DNA from: an uncultured Rikenellaceae bacterium
GTDB taxonomy: Bacteria; Bacteroidota; Bacteroidia; Bacteroidales; Rikenellaceae
Assembly (NCBI GenBank): GCA_910577285.1
Contig: CAJTLO010000002.1
Span: forward strand, 62,001 to 126,000
Reading direction: 5' to 3'
Length of the DNA: 64,000 nt
Positions 34,516-43,965 of the stretch are shown piece by piece. The notes below the pieces were generated by a model. It saw only the letters and a program-made list of their open reading frames with translations, was not told where the DNA came from and did not search any database. Made by a program: the position numbers and the translations under genes. Every line of letters starts with the position of its first letter. Within the stretch, counting starts at the first letter, position 1.

Positions 34516-35847
34516 ATGAACATCACGAAAGAGAACCGCGAAGGCCAGGTTTCGGTCATCAAAGTTACCGTCGGCGAGTCCGACTACAACGAAGCCGTAG
34601 AAAAGAAACTGCGCGAATACCGCCGCAAGGCCAACATGCCGGGTTTCCGTCCGGGAATGGTGCCCATGAGCATCATCAACAAGACTTACCGCAAGAGCAC
34701 GATCGCGGAAACGGCCTATAAGATGGCCTCCGACGCGGTTTTCGAATACCTCGAGAAAGAGAAGATCGACTACGTGGGCGACGTGCTTCCGAGCGATGAA
34801 CAGGGAGCTTTCGACTTCGACAACAATACCGAACACGAATTCATCTTCGAGGTGGGCCTCGCTCCCGAGATCGCCATCGACCTCTCGGAGAAGGACAAAC
34901 TCACGAAATACAAGATCAAGGTTTCCGACGAGATGCGCGAGGGCTACCGCACCAACTTCCTGCGCCGCTACGGCCGCCTGGTGGATGTGGACGAAGTCAC
35001 TGCCGACGAAGCGGTAACGGGTATCCTCGACAACGGCGAGATCAAGGTGGAAGAGGGCTACGTAGGTCTTATCTCCATGAACGACGAACAGCGCAAGCCG
35101 TTCATCGGCAAGAAGGTGGGCGACGAGATGACGGTGAACGTCAACGAACTCTATCCGAATCCGTCGCAGCGTTCGTCGGTACTCGGCCTGAAAGACAAGG
35201 AGCTGGAGGCGGTCAACCCCGAATTCAAGTTCACCATCAAGCAGATCCGCAAATTTGCGGAACCGGAGCTCAACGAGGAGTTCTTCAAGATGGTCTTCCC
35301 GGACGGCTCGGTGAAGGACGAAAAGGGACTGGAAAAATACATCGACGAACAGGTAGCTGCCGACCTCGCCCGTGAAACGGACTACGTCTTCACCACCGAG
35401 ATGCGCAACTTCCTCATCGAAAAGGCCAACCCCACGATGCCGGAAGAGTTCCTCAAACGGTGGCTCTACACCATCAACGAAGGCAAGTTCCCGATGGAGG
35501 AGATCGAGAAGGAGTTCCCCGCATTCCTCCGGATGATGAAGTGGAACCTCGTACAGAAGAAGCTCGCCGAACGTTTCGAGATCAAAGTGGAGCAAGACGA
35601 GATGCTGGAAGAGGCCAAGGCCTACGCGGCCGCACAGTTCGCACAGTACGGCATGAGCAACGTCGGCGACGAAATGCTGACCAAATACGCTCACTCCATC
35701 CTCGGCAACAAGGAAGAGGCCAACAAGATACTCGACCGACTCTATGAGAAGAAGATCGTGGCGGCCGTCACCCCGCTCGTCAAGGTATCCAACAAATCGG
35801 TAACCCCCGAGGAGCTGGGCAAGATCTTCGAGGCCATGACGAAATAG
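34516..35847 (+). CDS. tig: Trigger factor
   Basis: A 443-residue ribosome-associated chaperone. The N-terminal ribosome-binding domain carries the loop ANMPGFRPGMVPM (the GFRxGxxP signature). The middle FKBP-like domain begins near residue 150 and is divergent, as usual in Bacteroidota. The C-terminal domain is helical. It binds nascent chains at the tunnel exit. Next to clpP-clpX, a classic arrangement. Confidence 0.95.
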   Translation: MNITKENREGQVSVIKVTVGESDYNEAVEKKLREYRRKANMPGFRPGMVPMSIINKTYRKSTIAETAYKMASDAVFEYLEKEKIDYVGDVLPSDEQGAFDFDNNTEHEFIFEVGLAPEIAIDLSEKDKLTKYKIKVSDEMREGYRTNFLRRYGRLVDVDEVTADEAVTGILDNGEIKVEEGYVGLISMNDEQRKPFIGKKVGDEMTVNVNELYPNPSQRSSVLGLKDKELEAVNPEFKFTIKQIRKFAEPELNEEFFKMVFPDGSVKDEKGLEKYIDEQVAADLARETDYVFTTEMRNFLIEKANPTMPEEFLKRWLYTINEGKFPMEEIEKEFPAFLRMMKWNLVQKKLAERFEIKVEQDEMLEEAKAYAAAQFAQYGMSNVGDEMLTKYAHSILGNKEEANKILDRLYEKKIVAAVTPLVKVSNKSVTPEELGKIFEAMTK

Positions 35848-35874
35848 TCCGGCGCTCCGGAATACTTCACGCCT

Positions 35875-35910
35875 GTTTCCCCGTACCGTACTCCGGCACG
35901 GGGAAACTTT
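35875..35910 (+). terminator. Terminator after tig
   Basis: GTTTCCCCGT (35875-35884) pairs with ACGGGGAAAC (35898-35907), followed by TTT. Confidence 0.65.
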
Positions 35911-36179
35911 CTCAGGCCGGTACCCTACCGCCGCCCCGGAACGGCCTCTGTCCCGAGAGGGAGGGCACCGACCAGATGCCGACCTGCGGGAAGAGGGAGA
36001 GCGCACTACACGCACGCCGCAACCCCGCAACCGGGCAGGGAGCCGCCGAGCGGAACGGACGACCGGTTCGAGTCGTCCCGACGGGAGTCGAACCGAGTAC
36101 GAGAGGGAGGATAATGAAGCGGCGGTACGCTACGTTATATAACCGCACGCCCGCACATCCGGGCGCAAGGCCAAACATC

Positions 36180-36875
36180 ATGCACATGAAAAAGAACGAT
36201 TTCGAAAAATACGCGACCAGCCACCTCGGCATCAGCTCGCACACGCTGTACGACTACAGCTCGTCCATCACGGATTACGTCTCCCCGACCATCATCGAGG
36301 AGCGTCAGCTCAACATCGCCACCATGGACGTCTTCTCCCGCCTGATGGTGGACCGGATCATCTTCCTCGGCGCCCCCATCTCCGACGACGTGGCGAACAT
36401 CATCCAGGCGCAGTTGCTCTATCTCGAAGCGGCCGACAGCGGCAAGGACATCCGCATCTACATCAACTCTCCCGGCGGCTCGGTCTACGCAGGTCTGGGC
36501 ATCTACGACACCATGCAGCTCATCGCCCCCAGCGTATCGACCATCTGCACGGGCATGGCGGCGAGCATGGCGGCCGTCCTGCTGGCAGCCGGCGAAAAAG
36601 GCAAGCGCACCGCCCTGCCCCACTCGCGCGTCATGATCCACCAACCCCTGGGCGGCGCCCACGGCCAGGCTTCCGACATCGAGATCACCGCGCGGCAGAT
36701 CCTCCAGCTCAAGCAGGAGCTCTACGAGATTCTCGCCCGGCACAGCGGCACCGACCTGCAGACCATCGAACGGGACGCCGACCGCGACTACTGGCTCACG
36801 GCACCCGAGGCGGTGGCCTACGGCCTCGTAGACAACATCGTCACCAGCAAGAAGAAACGCGAAAACAGCAAATAA
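36180..36875 (+). CDS. clpP: ATP-dependent Clp protease proteolytic subunit ClpP
   Basis: A 231-residue serine protease that forms the double-ring chamber fed by ClpX. The catalytic triad positions are visible: Ser129 in GMAASMAAV, His154 in SRVMIHQPLGG (25 residues later, as in E. coli) and a predicted Asp near 203. EERQLNIATMDVFSRLM and INSPGGSVYAGLGIYDTMQ are family blocks. I start at 36180 (MHMKKNDFEKYA); 36186 is also possible, and longer frames add unlikely sequence. Confidence 0.94.
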   Translation: MHMKKNDFEKYATSHLGISSHTLYDYSSSITDYVSPTIIEERQLNIATMDVFSRLMVDRIIFLGAPISDDVANIIQAQLLYLEAADSGKDIRIYINSPGGSVYAGLGIYDTMQLIAPSVSTICTGMAASMAAVLLAAGEKGKRTALPHSRVMIHQPLGGAHGQASDIEITARQILQLKQELYEILARHSGTDLQTIERDADRDYWLTAPEAVAYGLVDNIVTSKKKRENSK

Positions 36876-36876
36876 C

Positions 36877-38142
36877 ATGGGTACATACATCGAAGCGGAC
36901 AAATGCTCGTTCTGCGGCCTGCCGATCACGGAGGTGGGCATGCTCTTCTCCGGAGCCGACGGGGCCGCCATCTGCGACCAGTGCATCGAACGCGGCTACG
37001 AAACCCTGATGGACCGACAGGAGGCCGAAGAACAACTCCTGCGCGAGGAGACCAAGCTGCATCGGGAGGACCTCATGAAACCGGCCCAGATCAAGGAGTT
37101 CCTCGACCAGTACGTGATCGGACAGGACAACGCGAAGAAGACGCTCGCGGTAGCCGTCTACAACCACTACAAACGACTGCTGCACGCCGAAGGCGAGCAA
37201 CGGGGACAGAACGAGGTGGAGATAGACAAATCGAACATCATCCTGGTGGGCGAAACGGGAACGGGCAAGACGCTCCTGGCACGCACCATCGCGCGGATGC
37301 TCCATGTACCCTTCACCATCGTGGACGCTACGGTGCTCACCGAAGCGGGCTACGTGGGCGAGGACGTGGAGGGTATCCTCACGCGCCTGCTTCAGGCGGC
37401 CGACTACAACGTGGCGCAGGCCGAACGGGGCATCGTCTTCATCGACGAGATCGACAAGATCGCCCGCAAGAGCGACAACCCCTCCATCACGCGCGACGTC
37501 TCCGGCGAAGGCGTGCAGCAGGCCCTGCTGAAGATCCTCGAAGGAACGGTCGTGAACGTCCCGCCGCAGGGAGGACGCAAGCACCCCGACCAGAAATTCA
37601 TCCAGGTCGACACGTCGAACATCCTCTTCATCTGCGGAGGCGCCTTTGACGGCATCGACAAACGCATCTCCCGCCGGCTCAACACCCATGCCGTAGGATA
37701 CGGTACGCCGGATACGTCGGTATTCGACAACGAACGGCTGCTCCGCTACCTCACTCCGCAGGACCTGCGGGCCTACGGACTCATCCCGGAGATCATCGGC
37801 CGACTGCCGGTACTGACCTACCTCGATCCGCTCGACCACAAGGCGCTGCGCATGATCCTCACCGAGCCGAAGAACGCGATGATCAAGCAGTATGCGAAGC
37901 TCTTCGAGATCGACGGCGTGAAGCTGACCTTTGACGACGAGGTACTGGACTACATCGTGGACAAAGCCATGGAGTTCAAACTCGGCGCCCGCGGGCTGCG
38001 CTCGATATGCGAGGCCATCATGACCGACGCGATGTTCGAAACTCCCTCGAAGAACAGAAAAAATCTCCATATCCGTCTTCCCTATGCCAAGGCACAGATC
38101 GAGAAGGCGGAGGAACTCCGGCACGCCCCCTCCGTAGGATAG
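36877..38142 (+). CDS. clpX: ATP-dependent Clp protease ATPase subunit ClpX
   Basis: A 421-residue AAA+ unfoldase that feeds substrates to ClpP. The N-terminal zinc-binding domain has Cys10, Cys13, Cys33 and Cys36. Walker A is GETGTGKT and Walker B is IVFIDEIDKI. Pore and sensor blocks (GYVGEDVEG, GARGLRSICEAIM) are present. Its ATG lies one base after the clpP stop, so the two subunits are translated together. Confidence 0.96.
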   Translation: MGTYIEADKCSFCGLPITEVGMLFSGADGAAICDQCIERGYETLMDRQEAEEQLLREETKLHREDLMKPAQIKEFLDQYVIGQDNAKKTLAVAVYNHYKRLLHAEGEQRGQNEVEIDKSNIILVGETGTGKTLLARTIARMLHVPFTIVDATVLTEAGYVGEDVEGILTRLLQAADYNVAQAERGIVFIDEIDKIARKSDNPSITRDVSGEGVQQALLKILEGTVVNVPPQGGRKHPDQKFIQVDTSNILFICGGAFDGIDKRISRRLNTHAVGYGTPDTSVFDNERLLRYLTPQDLRAYGLIPEIIGRLPVLTYLDPLDHKALRMILTEPKNAMIKQYAKLFEIDGVKLTFDDEVLDYIVDKAMEFKLGARGLRSICEAIMTDAMFETPSKNRKNLHIRLPYAKAQIEKAEELRHAPSVG

Positions 38143-38167
38143 AGGGAGCCGGAACAGGCCATGCACG

Positions 38168-38202
38168 CGACAGGGGGACCCGACGGTCCCCCTGTCGTTT
38201 TT
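38168..38202 (+). terminator. Terminator after clpX
   Basis: A perfect 13-bp stem (CGACAGGGGGACC / GGTCCCCCTGTCG), a 4-base loop and TTTTT at 38198-38202. Confidence 0.9.
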
Positions 38203-38428
38203 AAAACCGCCGGAAACAAAACCGCCCGACTCTCCGCCCCCGCTCCCCGTAAAAAAGTCCTCGCCACACTCCGCACCCGCGTCCTGCAACAAACTCCGCA
38301 AAAGCTACGCCCGGGGAGCATGTCGCCCGCACCCGCAGCGGCTTTCGCAAGGTACCGGACCTCCTCCTCTTCCGCGACCGGACGCCCTCTTTCCGGCATC
38401 GCGAACGGCTCCCGCCACACATGACAGA

Positions 38429-38459
38429 TTGACAGCTCCGGGAATTGGCAAATTATTTG
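38429..38459 (+). promoter_or_regulatory. Candidate promoter of clpB
   Basis: TTG (38429-38431), a 20-base spacer and ATTATTTG (38452-38459), a near match to TAnnTTTG. The -7 region overlaps a small palindrome (GCAAA-TTA-TTTGC, 38448-38460). No CIRCE element was seen. Confidence 0.45.
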
Positions 38460-38503
38460 CTATAATCAACCATGCGAGAAAAGCAACGAACAAAAACAGA
38501 TAT

Positions 38504-41104
38504 ATGAATATCAACACACTGACCATTAAAGCACAGGAGGCCCTGCAATCGGCATTCTCCATCGCTTCGGCCGCCTCCAACCAGGCTGTCGAACCGATGC
38601 ACATCCTCTCGGCGCTCATCGCCGAAGACGATGCGCTGGACACCTACCTGCTCGCGCGGATCGGGGTGAACGTACAGTCTCTCCGCCGCGCCGTGCAGGA
38701 TCGCATCGACGCATTCCCGAAGGTATCGGGCAGCGGCGACAACTACTTTTCGCAGGCCTCGTCGCGTGCGATCCAGAAGGCGGTGGACTACACCTCCGTC
38801 TTCGCCGACAAGTTCGCCTCGGTGGAGCACCTGCTCCTCGGCCTCGTGGCCGACGGGGGCGAGGCGGCCCAACTGCTCAAGGGGAGCGGCGTGTCGGAGA
38901 AGGAGCTCATCGCGGCGATCAAGGAGCTCCGCAAGGGAGGCTCCATCGACAGCCAGACCTCCGAACAGGTATTCGACGCCCTGGGCAAGTACGCCATCAA
39001 CCTGAACGAAATGGCCCGTACCGGGAAACTCGATCCCGTGATCGGCCGCGACGAAGAGATACGCCGCGTACTCCAGATTCTTTCGCGCAGGACCAAGAAC
39101 AACCCGATCCTCGTCGGCGAGGCGGGTGTGGGCAAAACCGCCATCGCAGAGGGTATCGCCCGCCGCATCGTGGACGGCGACGTACCCGAAAACCTGCGCA
39201 GCAAACAGATTTTCTCGCTCGACATGGGCGCACTGGTAGCCGGTGCGAAATACAAGGGCGAGTTCGAGGAGCGGCTCAAGGCCGTCGTCCAGGAGGTTAC
39301 CGCCTCCGAGGGCGAGATACTCCTTTTCATCGACGAGATACATACCCTTGTAGGCGCCGGTAAGGGTGAGGGTGCCATGGATGCTGCCAACATTCTCAAG
39401 CCGGCCCTCGCAAGGGGTGAACTGCGCACCATCGGTGCGACCACCTTCGACGAATACCAGAAGTATTTCGAACAGGACAAGGCACTGGAACGACGTTTCC
39501 AGAAGGTGATGATCGACGAACCTTCCACCCTCGACGCGATCTCCATTCTGCGCGGCCTGAAGGAGCGGTACGAGAACCACCACAAGGTACGCATCAAAGA
39601 CGAGGCGATCGTGGCGGCCGTGGAGCTCTCCCACCGCTACATCACCTCGCGCTTCCTGCCCGACAAAGCCATCGACCTGGTGGACGAGGCGGCAGCACGG
39701 CTGCGGCTCGAAATGAACTCCGTACCGGAGGAGATCGACTCGCTCGACCGCAAGGTGCGCCAGCTGGAGATCGAACGCGAAGGCATCCGCCGCGAGGGCG
39801 ACGAGAAACGCATCGAGGAGCTCTCGCACGAGATCGACGAACTGAACTCCCGCCGGAGCGAAATGCGGGCAAAATGGCAATCCGAAAAGGGGATGCTCGA
39901 CAAGATACAGAAGAACCGCGAACTGATTGAACAGCTCCGCCAGCAGGCCATCGAGGCCGAGCGCAACGGCGAATACGGACTGGTGGCCGAGATACGCTAC
40001 GGCAAAATACGCGAAGCGGAGGAACAGATCGCCCTCCTGCAGGACGAGTTGGACCAAACGAACTCCTCGCGCGGCTCCATGATCAAAGAGGAGGTGGATG
40101 CGGAAGACATCGCCGAGGTAGTGGCCAAATGGACGGGCATTCCCGTCAGCCGCATGCTCGAAAGCGAACGCGCCAAGCTGCTCAACCTGGAAACGGAGTT
40201 GCACCGACGCGTGGTGGGCCAGGACGAGGCCATCTCGGCGGTGGCCGATGCCGTGCGCCGTTCGCGGGCCGGACTGCAGGATGCGCGACGCCCGATCGGC
40301 TCGTTCATCTTCCTCGGCACTACGGGCGTGGGCAAAACCGAACTTGCGAAAGCATTGGCGGAGTTCCTCTTCGACGACGAGAACATGCTCACGCGCATCG
40401 ACATGAGCGAATACCAGGAGCGACACGCCGTATCGCGGCTCATCGGAGCGCCTCCCGGATACGTCGGCTACGACGAAGGGGGCCAGCTCACCGAAGCGGT
40501 CCGCCGCAAACCCTACTCGGTGGTGTTGCTCGACGAGATCGAGAAGGCCCACCCCGACGTCTTCAACATCCTGCTCCAGGTATTGGACGACGGGCGCCTT
40601 ACCGACAACAAGGGCCGGACGGTGGATTTCCGCAACACGATCATCATCATGACCTCCAACATGGGCTCGCACCTCATCATGGAGAACTTCTCGAAGGGGT
40701 ACGACGGCGAAACGATCCCGCAGGAGGTGATCGACCGCACACGCGACAACGTCGTCGACATGCTCAAACAGACGCTCAAACCGGAGTTCCTGAACCGCAT
40801 CGACGAGATCGTGATGTTCACCCCGCTCACGAAGGAGGACGTGTTCCGGATCGTGGGAATACAGGTACGCTCGCTCACGAAGATGCTCGCCGCCAACGGC
40901 ATCGAACTGGAGGTGACGCCGGCAGCACAGGAGTGGCTGGCCCGCCGGGGGTACGATCCGATGTACGGCGCCCGACCGGTCAAGCGGACCATCCAGCGCT
41001 ACATCGTCAACGACCTCTCGAAAAAGATCCTGGCCGGCGAGGTGGAGAAGGAGCGTCCCATCGTCATCGACGCAACTGCCGAAGCACTGACATACGACAA
41101 CTGA
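38504..41104 (+). CDS. clpB: ATP-dependent chaperone ClpB
   Basis: An 866-residue disaggregase that works with DnaK to rescue aggregated proteins. An N-terminal Clp-N domain (residues 1-145) is followed by AAA-1 with Walker A GEAGVGKTAI. The coiled-coil middle domain spans roughly residues 400-520 (SLDRKVRQLEIEREGIRREG onward). AAA-2 has Walker A GTTGVGKTELA and the RPVKRTIQRYI C-terminal block. The ATG at 38504 (MNINTLTIKAQEAL) is the standard start. Single-gene unit with its own terminator. Confidence 0.96.
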   Translation: MNINTLTIKAQEALQSAFSIASAASNQAVEPMHILSALIAEDDALDTYLLARIGVNVQSLRRAVQDRIDAFPKVSGSGDNYFSQASSRAIQKAVDYTSVFADKFASVEHLLLGLVADGGEAAQLLKGSGVSEKELIAAIKELRKGGSIDSQTSEQVFDALGKYAINLNEMARTGKLDPVIGRDEEIRRVLQILSRRTKNNPILVGEAGVGKTAIAEGIARRIVDGDVPENLRSKQIFSLDMGALVAGAKYKGEFEERLKAVVQEVTASEGEILLFIDEIHTLVGAGKGEGAMDAANILKPALARGELRTIGATTFDEYQKYFEQDKALERRFQKVMIDEPSTLDAISILRGLKERYENHHKVRIKDEAIVAAVELSHRYITSRFLPDKAIDLVDEAAARLRLEMNSVPEEIDSLDRKVRQLEIEREGIRREGDEKRIEELSHEIDELNSRRSEMRAKWQSEKGMLDKIQKNRELIEQLRQQAIEAERNGEYGLVAEIRYGKIREAEEQIALLQDELDQTNSSRGSMIKEEVDAEDIAEVVAKWTGIPVSRMLESERAKLLNLETELHRRVVGQDEAISAVADAVRRSRAGLQDARRPIGSFIFLGTTGVGKTELAKALAEFLFDDENMLTRIDMSEYQERHAVSRLIGAPPGYVGYDEGGQLTEAVRRKPYSVVLLDEIEKAHPDVFNILLQVLDDGRLTDNKGRTVDFRNTIIIMTSNMGSHLIMENFSKGYDGETIPQEVIDRTRDNVVDMLKQTLKPEFLNRIDEIVMFTPLTKEDVFRIVGIQVRSLTKMLAANGIELEVTPAAQEWLARRGYDPMYGARPVKRTIQRYIVNDLSKKILAGEVEKERPIVIDATAEALTYDN

Positions 41105-41125
41105 TCCCCCGCTCGGGGCAACGAA

Positions 41126-41165
41126 ACGCCCCCACCGGACGACTGGCGTCCGGTGGGGGCGTTTT
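41126..41165 (+). terminator. Terminator after clpB
   Basis: A perfect 16-bp stem (41126-41141 with 41147-41162) with a 5-base loop, overlapping TTTT at 41162-41165. Confidence 0.9.
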
Positions 41166-41963
41166 GCGTTCACGACAGGTCCGGTGTCCGCCCGCGCAAT
41201 ATAATATTCGGACCCGCAAACAGCGCAACGGCTAACCGTTCCTATTTGTTTTAAGCGCTGCCTTCAAGAGGAACACCGCCACGAACCGCACGCTGTTCAG
41301 CGTGCTTCATCAGCATGCCTCCTCTGCACTACAGGCTGCATGCGCAGGCACCCCAGGGCTCTCGCCGGATTTACGGTATGAATACGGACCGGACAGGCCG
41401 TTCCAGCCCTCGAAAAGGATCGCCTCCCATCTCGTCGCGGGATTCGGCTACTCCCTCAACGGCAAGCGGTTCGTGAACGTGCCGGTAAAATACGCTCCCA
41501 TCCTTAAAGGACGGGAGGAGGAGGTACACCTACCCGGGAAATCTCTTCCCGAAAGGTACCGTGGGACACGCCCTCCCGGATACCGACACGCATGGGATCG
41601 AACCGCTCCCGACGGCAGGGGGAGCACCGTCACGACAAGCGATCGCTACGCATACCGGCCACGACGAGAGCGCCGCCCTGCACATCGCCCCGCACAACAC
41701 ACCACGAAGGCAACGGTCGGACCGATCATCCGTTATAGGCAATCTTTCAGCGACTATTCCAAGAGCTATCGGGCATGTGCATCGGATTCCGGATGCACGG
41801 ACCGGGAATCGGCACCGCCCGATACGCTATGCTCCGAAGCACCTGCGGTACTTCGGAGCATTCTTCCATGGCATGCCGTTGCAGGAATCCCCCCGGGGAG
41901 GACGCGGGAAACGTTCGGATACCGACACGTCTGCGGACCGGAACGCCTTCCGGCTCACTTCTC
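41166..41963. other. Large gene-free spacer with several inverted repeats
   Basis: About 800 bases between convergent genes, unusually long for such a position. Frames are open on both strands but their translations look non-coding. Perfect hairpins occur at 41288-41305 (7-bp stem, GTTC loop), about 41830-41862 (an 11-bp stem with an 11-base loop) and about 41776-41797. No promoter matching the group consensus was found. It may be a decayed gene or an unrecognised RNA. Confidence 0.4.
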
Positions 41964-43334
41964 TCACTCCCCCTGCGTGCAGACGATGCGGATACAGCGG
42001 ACGACCGCCACGGCGGAAGCCCCCGTATTCTCTATGCTCACATAGCGAAAGTCGCTCCCGGCCGGCGGCTCGAAACGATTCAGCTCGCCGGTGTTCCCCA
42101 TCCGGGTATACTCGTACGTTTCGGTCGAGCTACCGATGCTCGCCTGCACGAACCGGGCATTGTAGGCCTCGACGCACTCCACCTCCACAGCCGTCACCCG
42201 GCCGGGCAGAGGCTCCGTATTCCATAATCTTCCGCCCCGTTTGCCCAACTCCAGACAAGTATCTTCGCCCGAAAGGAGGTAGCGCAACTTCAGGAAGCCG
42301 AACTCCACGCCGTTTTTCGTTCCGGTCAGCACCTCGCCGTTCACATAATCCCGGATACCGAGGTCGCCGCCGTCGAGGCGATAGGTACGACTCACCGTAT
42401 CGCCGGCCCTGAAGCGGATATCCTGCAACTTCACGACCCCCGATGCTATTTCGAGACCGCTCCGCTCCATCCGCACGACGGTCCCCGCTTCGGTATGGAG
42501 AGTCAGCGCCACCCGGTCGTAACGCCCCGGAAGCAGCGCGAACCAGCAATGCTCCAGTTCTCCCACCCGCGGAGCCTCTTCCGAACAGTCGAGCGTCACG
42601 GAACGCACGGCATCCGCACCGGGCTCCAGCGCCCAACCGCCCGCGGCATCGTCGATCGACACACGGAAATCGCCCGCCACGGGCGTGTCGTCCATACACT
42701 CCAGCACGATACGGCTGATCGGTTCATCGCCTATGTCCGCCGGCAGATCCCGGGGCGAGAGCCGCAGATAACCCGTATAATGGGCGAACCGAAAAGGTTC
42801 GGCACGCACCGTGCCCTCCTGCGGAATCGTCGCCTCCACCGGAGCGGCCACCAGAAGCACCGCATCCGTATCGAACGACTCCGCCCGATAACGCTGCACC
42901 GCGGGGAAAACCAGTGCATCGTCCGTATCAACGGACAGCATCCCCGCCGGATAGAGGCCGTAGAGCCGTTGCCGCGACACGTTCCCCTCGGCAGGAAGCA
43001 GGGCGTCGCCGCCGAAAAGCATGTACGAGGGATCGAATCCTCCCTCCGTCACCATATCGAAACGACTCCACGCCTTGTCGCCGGACCGCACGCGCGCACC
43101 GTCTGCAAAAGCCGCCACCCGGAGCGCATCGCCCTCCGCCCAGACGACCCGGTGCCCCGTCCCGTCGGACTCGTACTCCACCCGCGTGCCGGCCGCAGCG
43201 GCATAGGCACCCGCTTCGATGCGCACTCCCTTTCGACTTCCCGTCGCAACGTCGGGCCCGCCACATGCCGCCAAAGTCGCAAAACCAGCCAGCAGGCCCA
43301 GCCTGCACGCCGCAGTGAAATAACCGCTTCTCAT
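41964..43334 (-). CDS. Fimbrillin-like lipoprotein
   Basis: A 456-residue predicted lipoprotein (LLAGFATLAACGG, Cys near 24). The N-terminal part (TRVEYESDGTGHRVVWAEGDALRVAAF) is the fimbrillin-family first strand pair. A YLRLSPRDLPADIGDEPISRIVLE block follows in the style of Mfa-like/FimB proteins. Such proteins form pili tips, anchors or surface adhesins in Bacteroidales after cleavage of the lipidated N-terminus. I chose the ATG at 43334; a GTG three codons upstream is possible. It begins 5 bases after a small peptide gene, suggesting coupling. Confidence 0.8.
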   Translation of the reverse strand: MRSGYFTAACRLGLLAGFATLAACGGPDVATGSRKGVRIEAGAYAAAAGTRVEYESDGTGHRVVWAEGDALRVAAFADGARVRSGDKAWSRFDMVTEGGFDPSYMLFGGDALLPAEGNVSRQRLYGLYPAGMLSVDTDDALVFPAVQRYRAESFDTDAVLLVAAPVEATIPQEGTVRAEPFRFAHYTGYLRLSPRDLPADIGDEPISRIVLECMDDTPVAGDFRVSIDDAAGGWALEPGADAVRSVTLDCSEEAPRVGELEHCWFALLPGRYDRVALTLHTEAGTVVRMERSGLEIASGVVKLQDIRFRAGDTVSRTYRLDGGDLGIRDYVNGEVLTGTKNGVEFGFLKLRYLLSGEDTCLELGKRGGRLWNTEPLPGRVTAVEVECVEAYNARFVQASIGSSTETYEYTRMGNTGELNRFEPPAGSDFRYVSIENTGASAVAVVRCIRIVCTQGE

Positions 43335-43339
43335 ACGCC

Positions 43340-43477
43340 TCACCAGTCCAGATCCGTTTCATCTACCTGAAGGTCGGCCCCCGCAGCACCGGCCGTCCCG
43401 TAAGAGAGGGCGATCCCCTCCTCGCACAACACCTCCAGCACCTCCGCTGCAGGCCGCATATAACTCTCTTTCCCCAT
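43340..43477 (-). CDS. 45-residue peptide upstream of the fimbrillin-like gene
   Basis: A short frame, ATG at 43477, encoding a peptide that begins MGKESYMRPAAEVLEVLCEEG and ends with an acidic tail (LQVDETDLDW). It has no signal peptide. The form (RPxxEVLEV, a Gly/Ala-rich centre, acidic end) resembles short Bacteroidales peptides of the KPxxEVxxL type that often precede larger surface proteins. The stop is 5 bases before the fimbrillin start, and a consensus promoter lies about 60 bases upstream. Probably real; role unknown. Confidence 0.6.
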   Translation of the reverse strand: MGKESYMRPAAEVLEVLCEEGIALSYGTAGAAGADLQVDETDLDW

Positions 43478-43530
43478 CTGCGCTCCGCTTTTATCCCAGG
43501 CGACGCACACCGCACGACACCTGAGGGTTA

Positions 43531-43546
43531 TACATTTACAAATGTA
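43531..43546. promoter_or_regulatory. Promoter with overlapping palindrome, fimbrillin operon
   Basis: On the minus strand TACATTTG (43546-43539) is an exact -7 box. It lies inside a perfect palindrome, TACATTT-AC-AAATGTA (43531-43546), which could be an operator. A TTG lies 22 bases further upstream, slightly beyond the usual spacing. Confidence 0.55.
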
Positions 43547-43729
43547 CCTAAAATAACAAATAAAGACACAATAATACCACATTTATATAAGACAACATCC
43601 AATATAACTACCCCGGAAAATGTTATTTGGCGTATACTTAATCTTTTATAAATCACCGCAATATCCCGTTTAACTTGTCAAAGAGACAACGTAGACACAA
43701 AATCAAAAATTAAGTGATTTTCCGTCTTC

Positions 43730-43834
43730 TTATTTTTCATCTGATTCCATTCTTTTCACTTGGCCATACTCCATATCGCATTTTCTCTTTTGGCTGCAAT
43801 GAAACTTTGGGGTTAATTCATACTTCTGAAACCT
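43730..43834 (-). pseudogene. Short coding scrap (C-terminal end of a lost gene)
   Basis: A 34-codon frame with no start codon at its beginning ends in TAA. The translation contains ELTPKFHCSQKRKCDMEYGQ, a believable basic, Cys-containing protein tail, unlike the random frames around it. Family unknown. It points leftward, opposite to the XRE cassette. Confidence 0.3.
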
Positions 43835-43937
43835 CTACGAAGGGTTGGAAAACTCGTAGACCACCAAGTTCGACATCAGACAGATAAGAACGAGTATAAC
43901 GTCATCCTGTTTTATATTTTTACTGCACTATGTTTTA

Positions 43938-43945
43938 TATCTTTG
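43938..43945 (+). promoter_or_regulatory. -7 box of the XRE/DUF3800/Fic cassette
   Basis: TATCTTTG matches TAnnTTTG and ends 21 bases before the XRE start codon. TGTTTTATAT occurs twice here (43908-43917 and 43931-43940, 23 bases apart), a direct repeat that could be an XRE operator. Confidence 0.5.
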
Positions 43946-43965
43946 TAAGCATAGATCAAACGAAC

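Noticed and set aside
36841..38301. A 486-codon frame antisense to clpX
   Set aside because: Mirror of a conserved gene with no protein-like features.
38448..38460. CIRCE heat-shock operator at clpB
   Set aside because: The palindrome is GCAAA-TTA-TTTGC and does not match the CIRCE inverted repeat or its 9-base spacing.
38453..41173. A 906-codon open frame antisense to clpB
   Set aside because: Long antisense frames arise in GC-rich genes through biased third positions. Its translation has no domain features, and the sense strand is an unmistakable ClpB.
41302..42045. 247-codon frame in the spacer after clpB
   Set aside because: No domain, poor composition, and it runs into the antisense strand of the fimbrillin-like gene.
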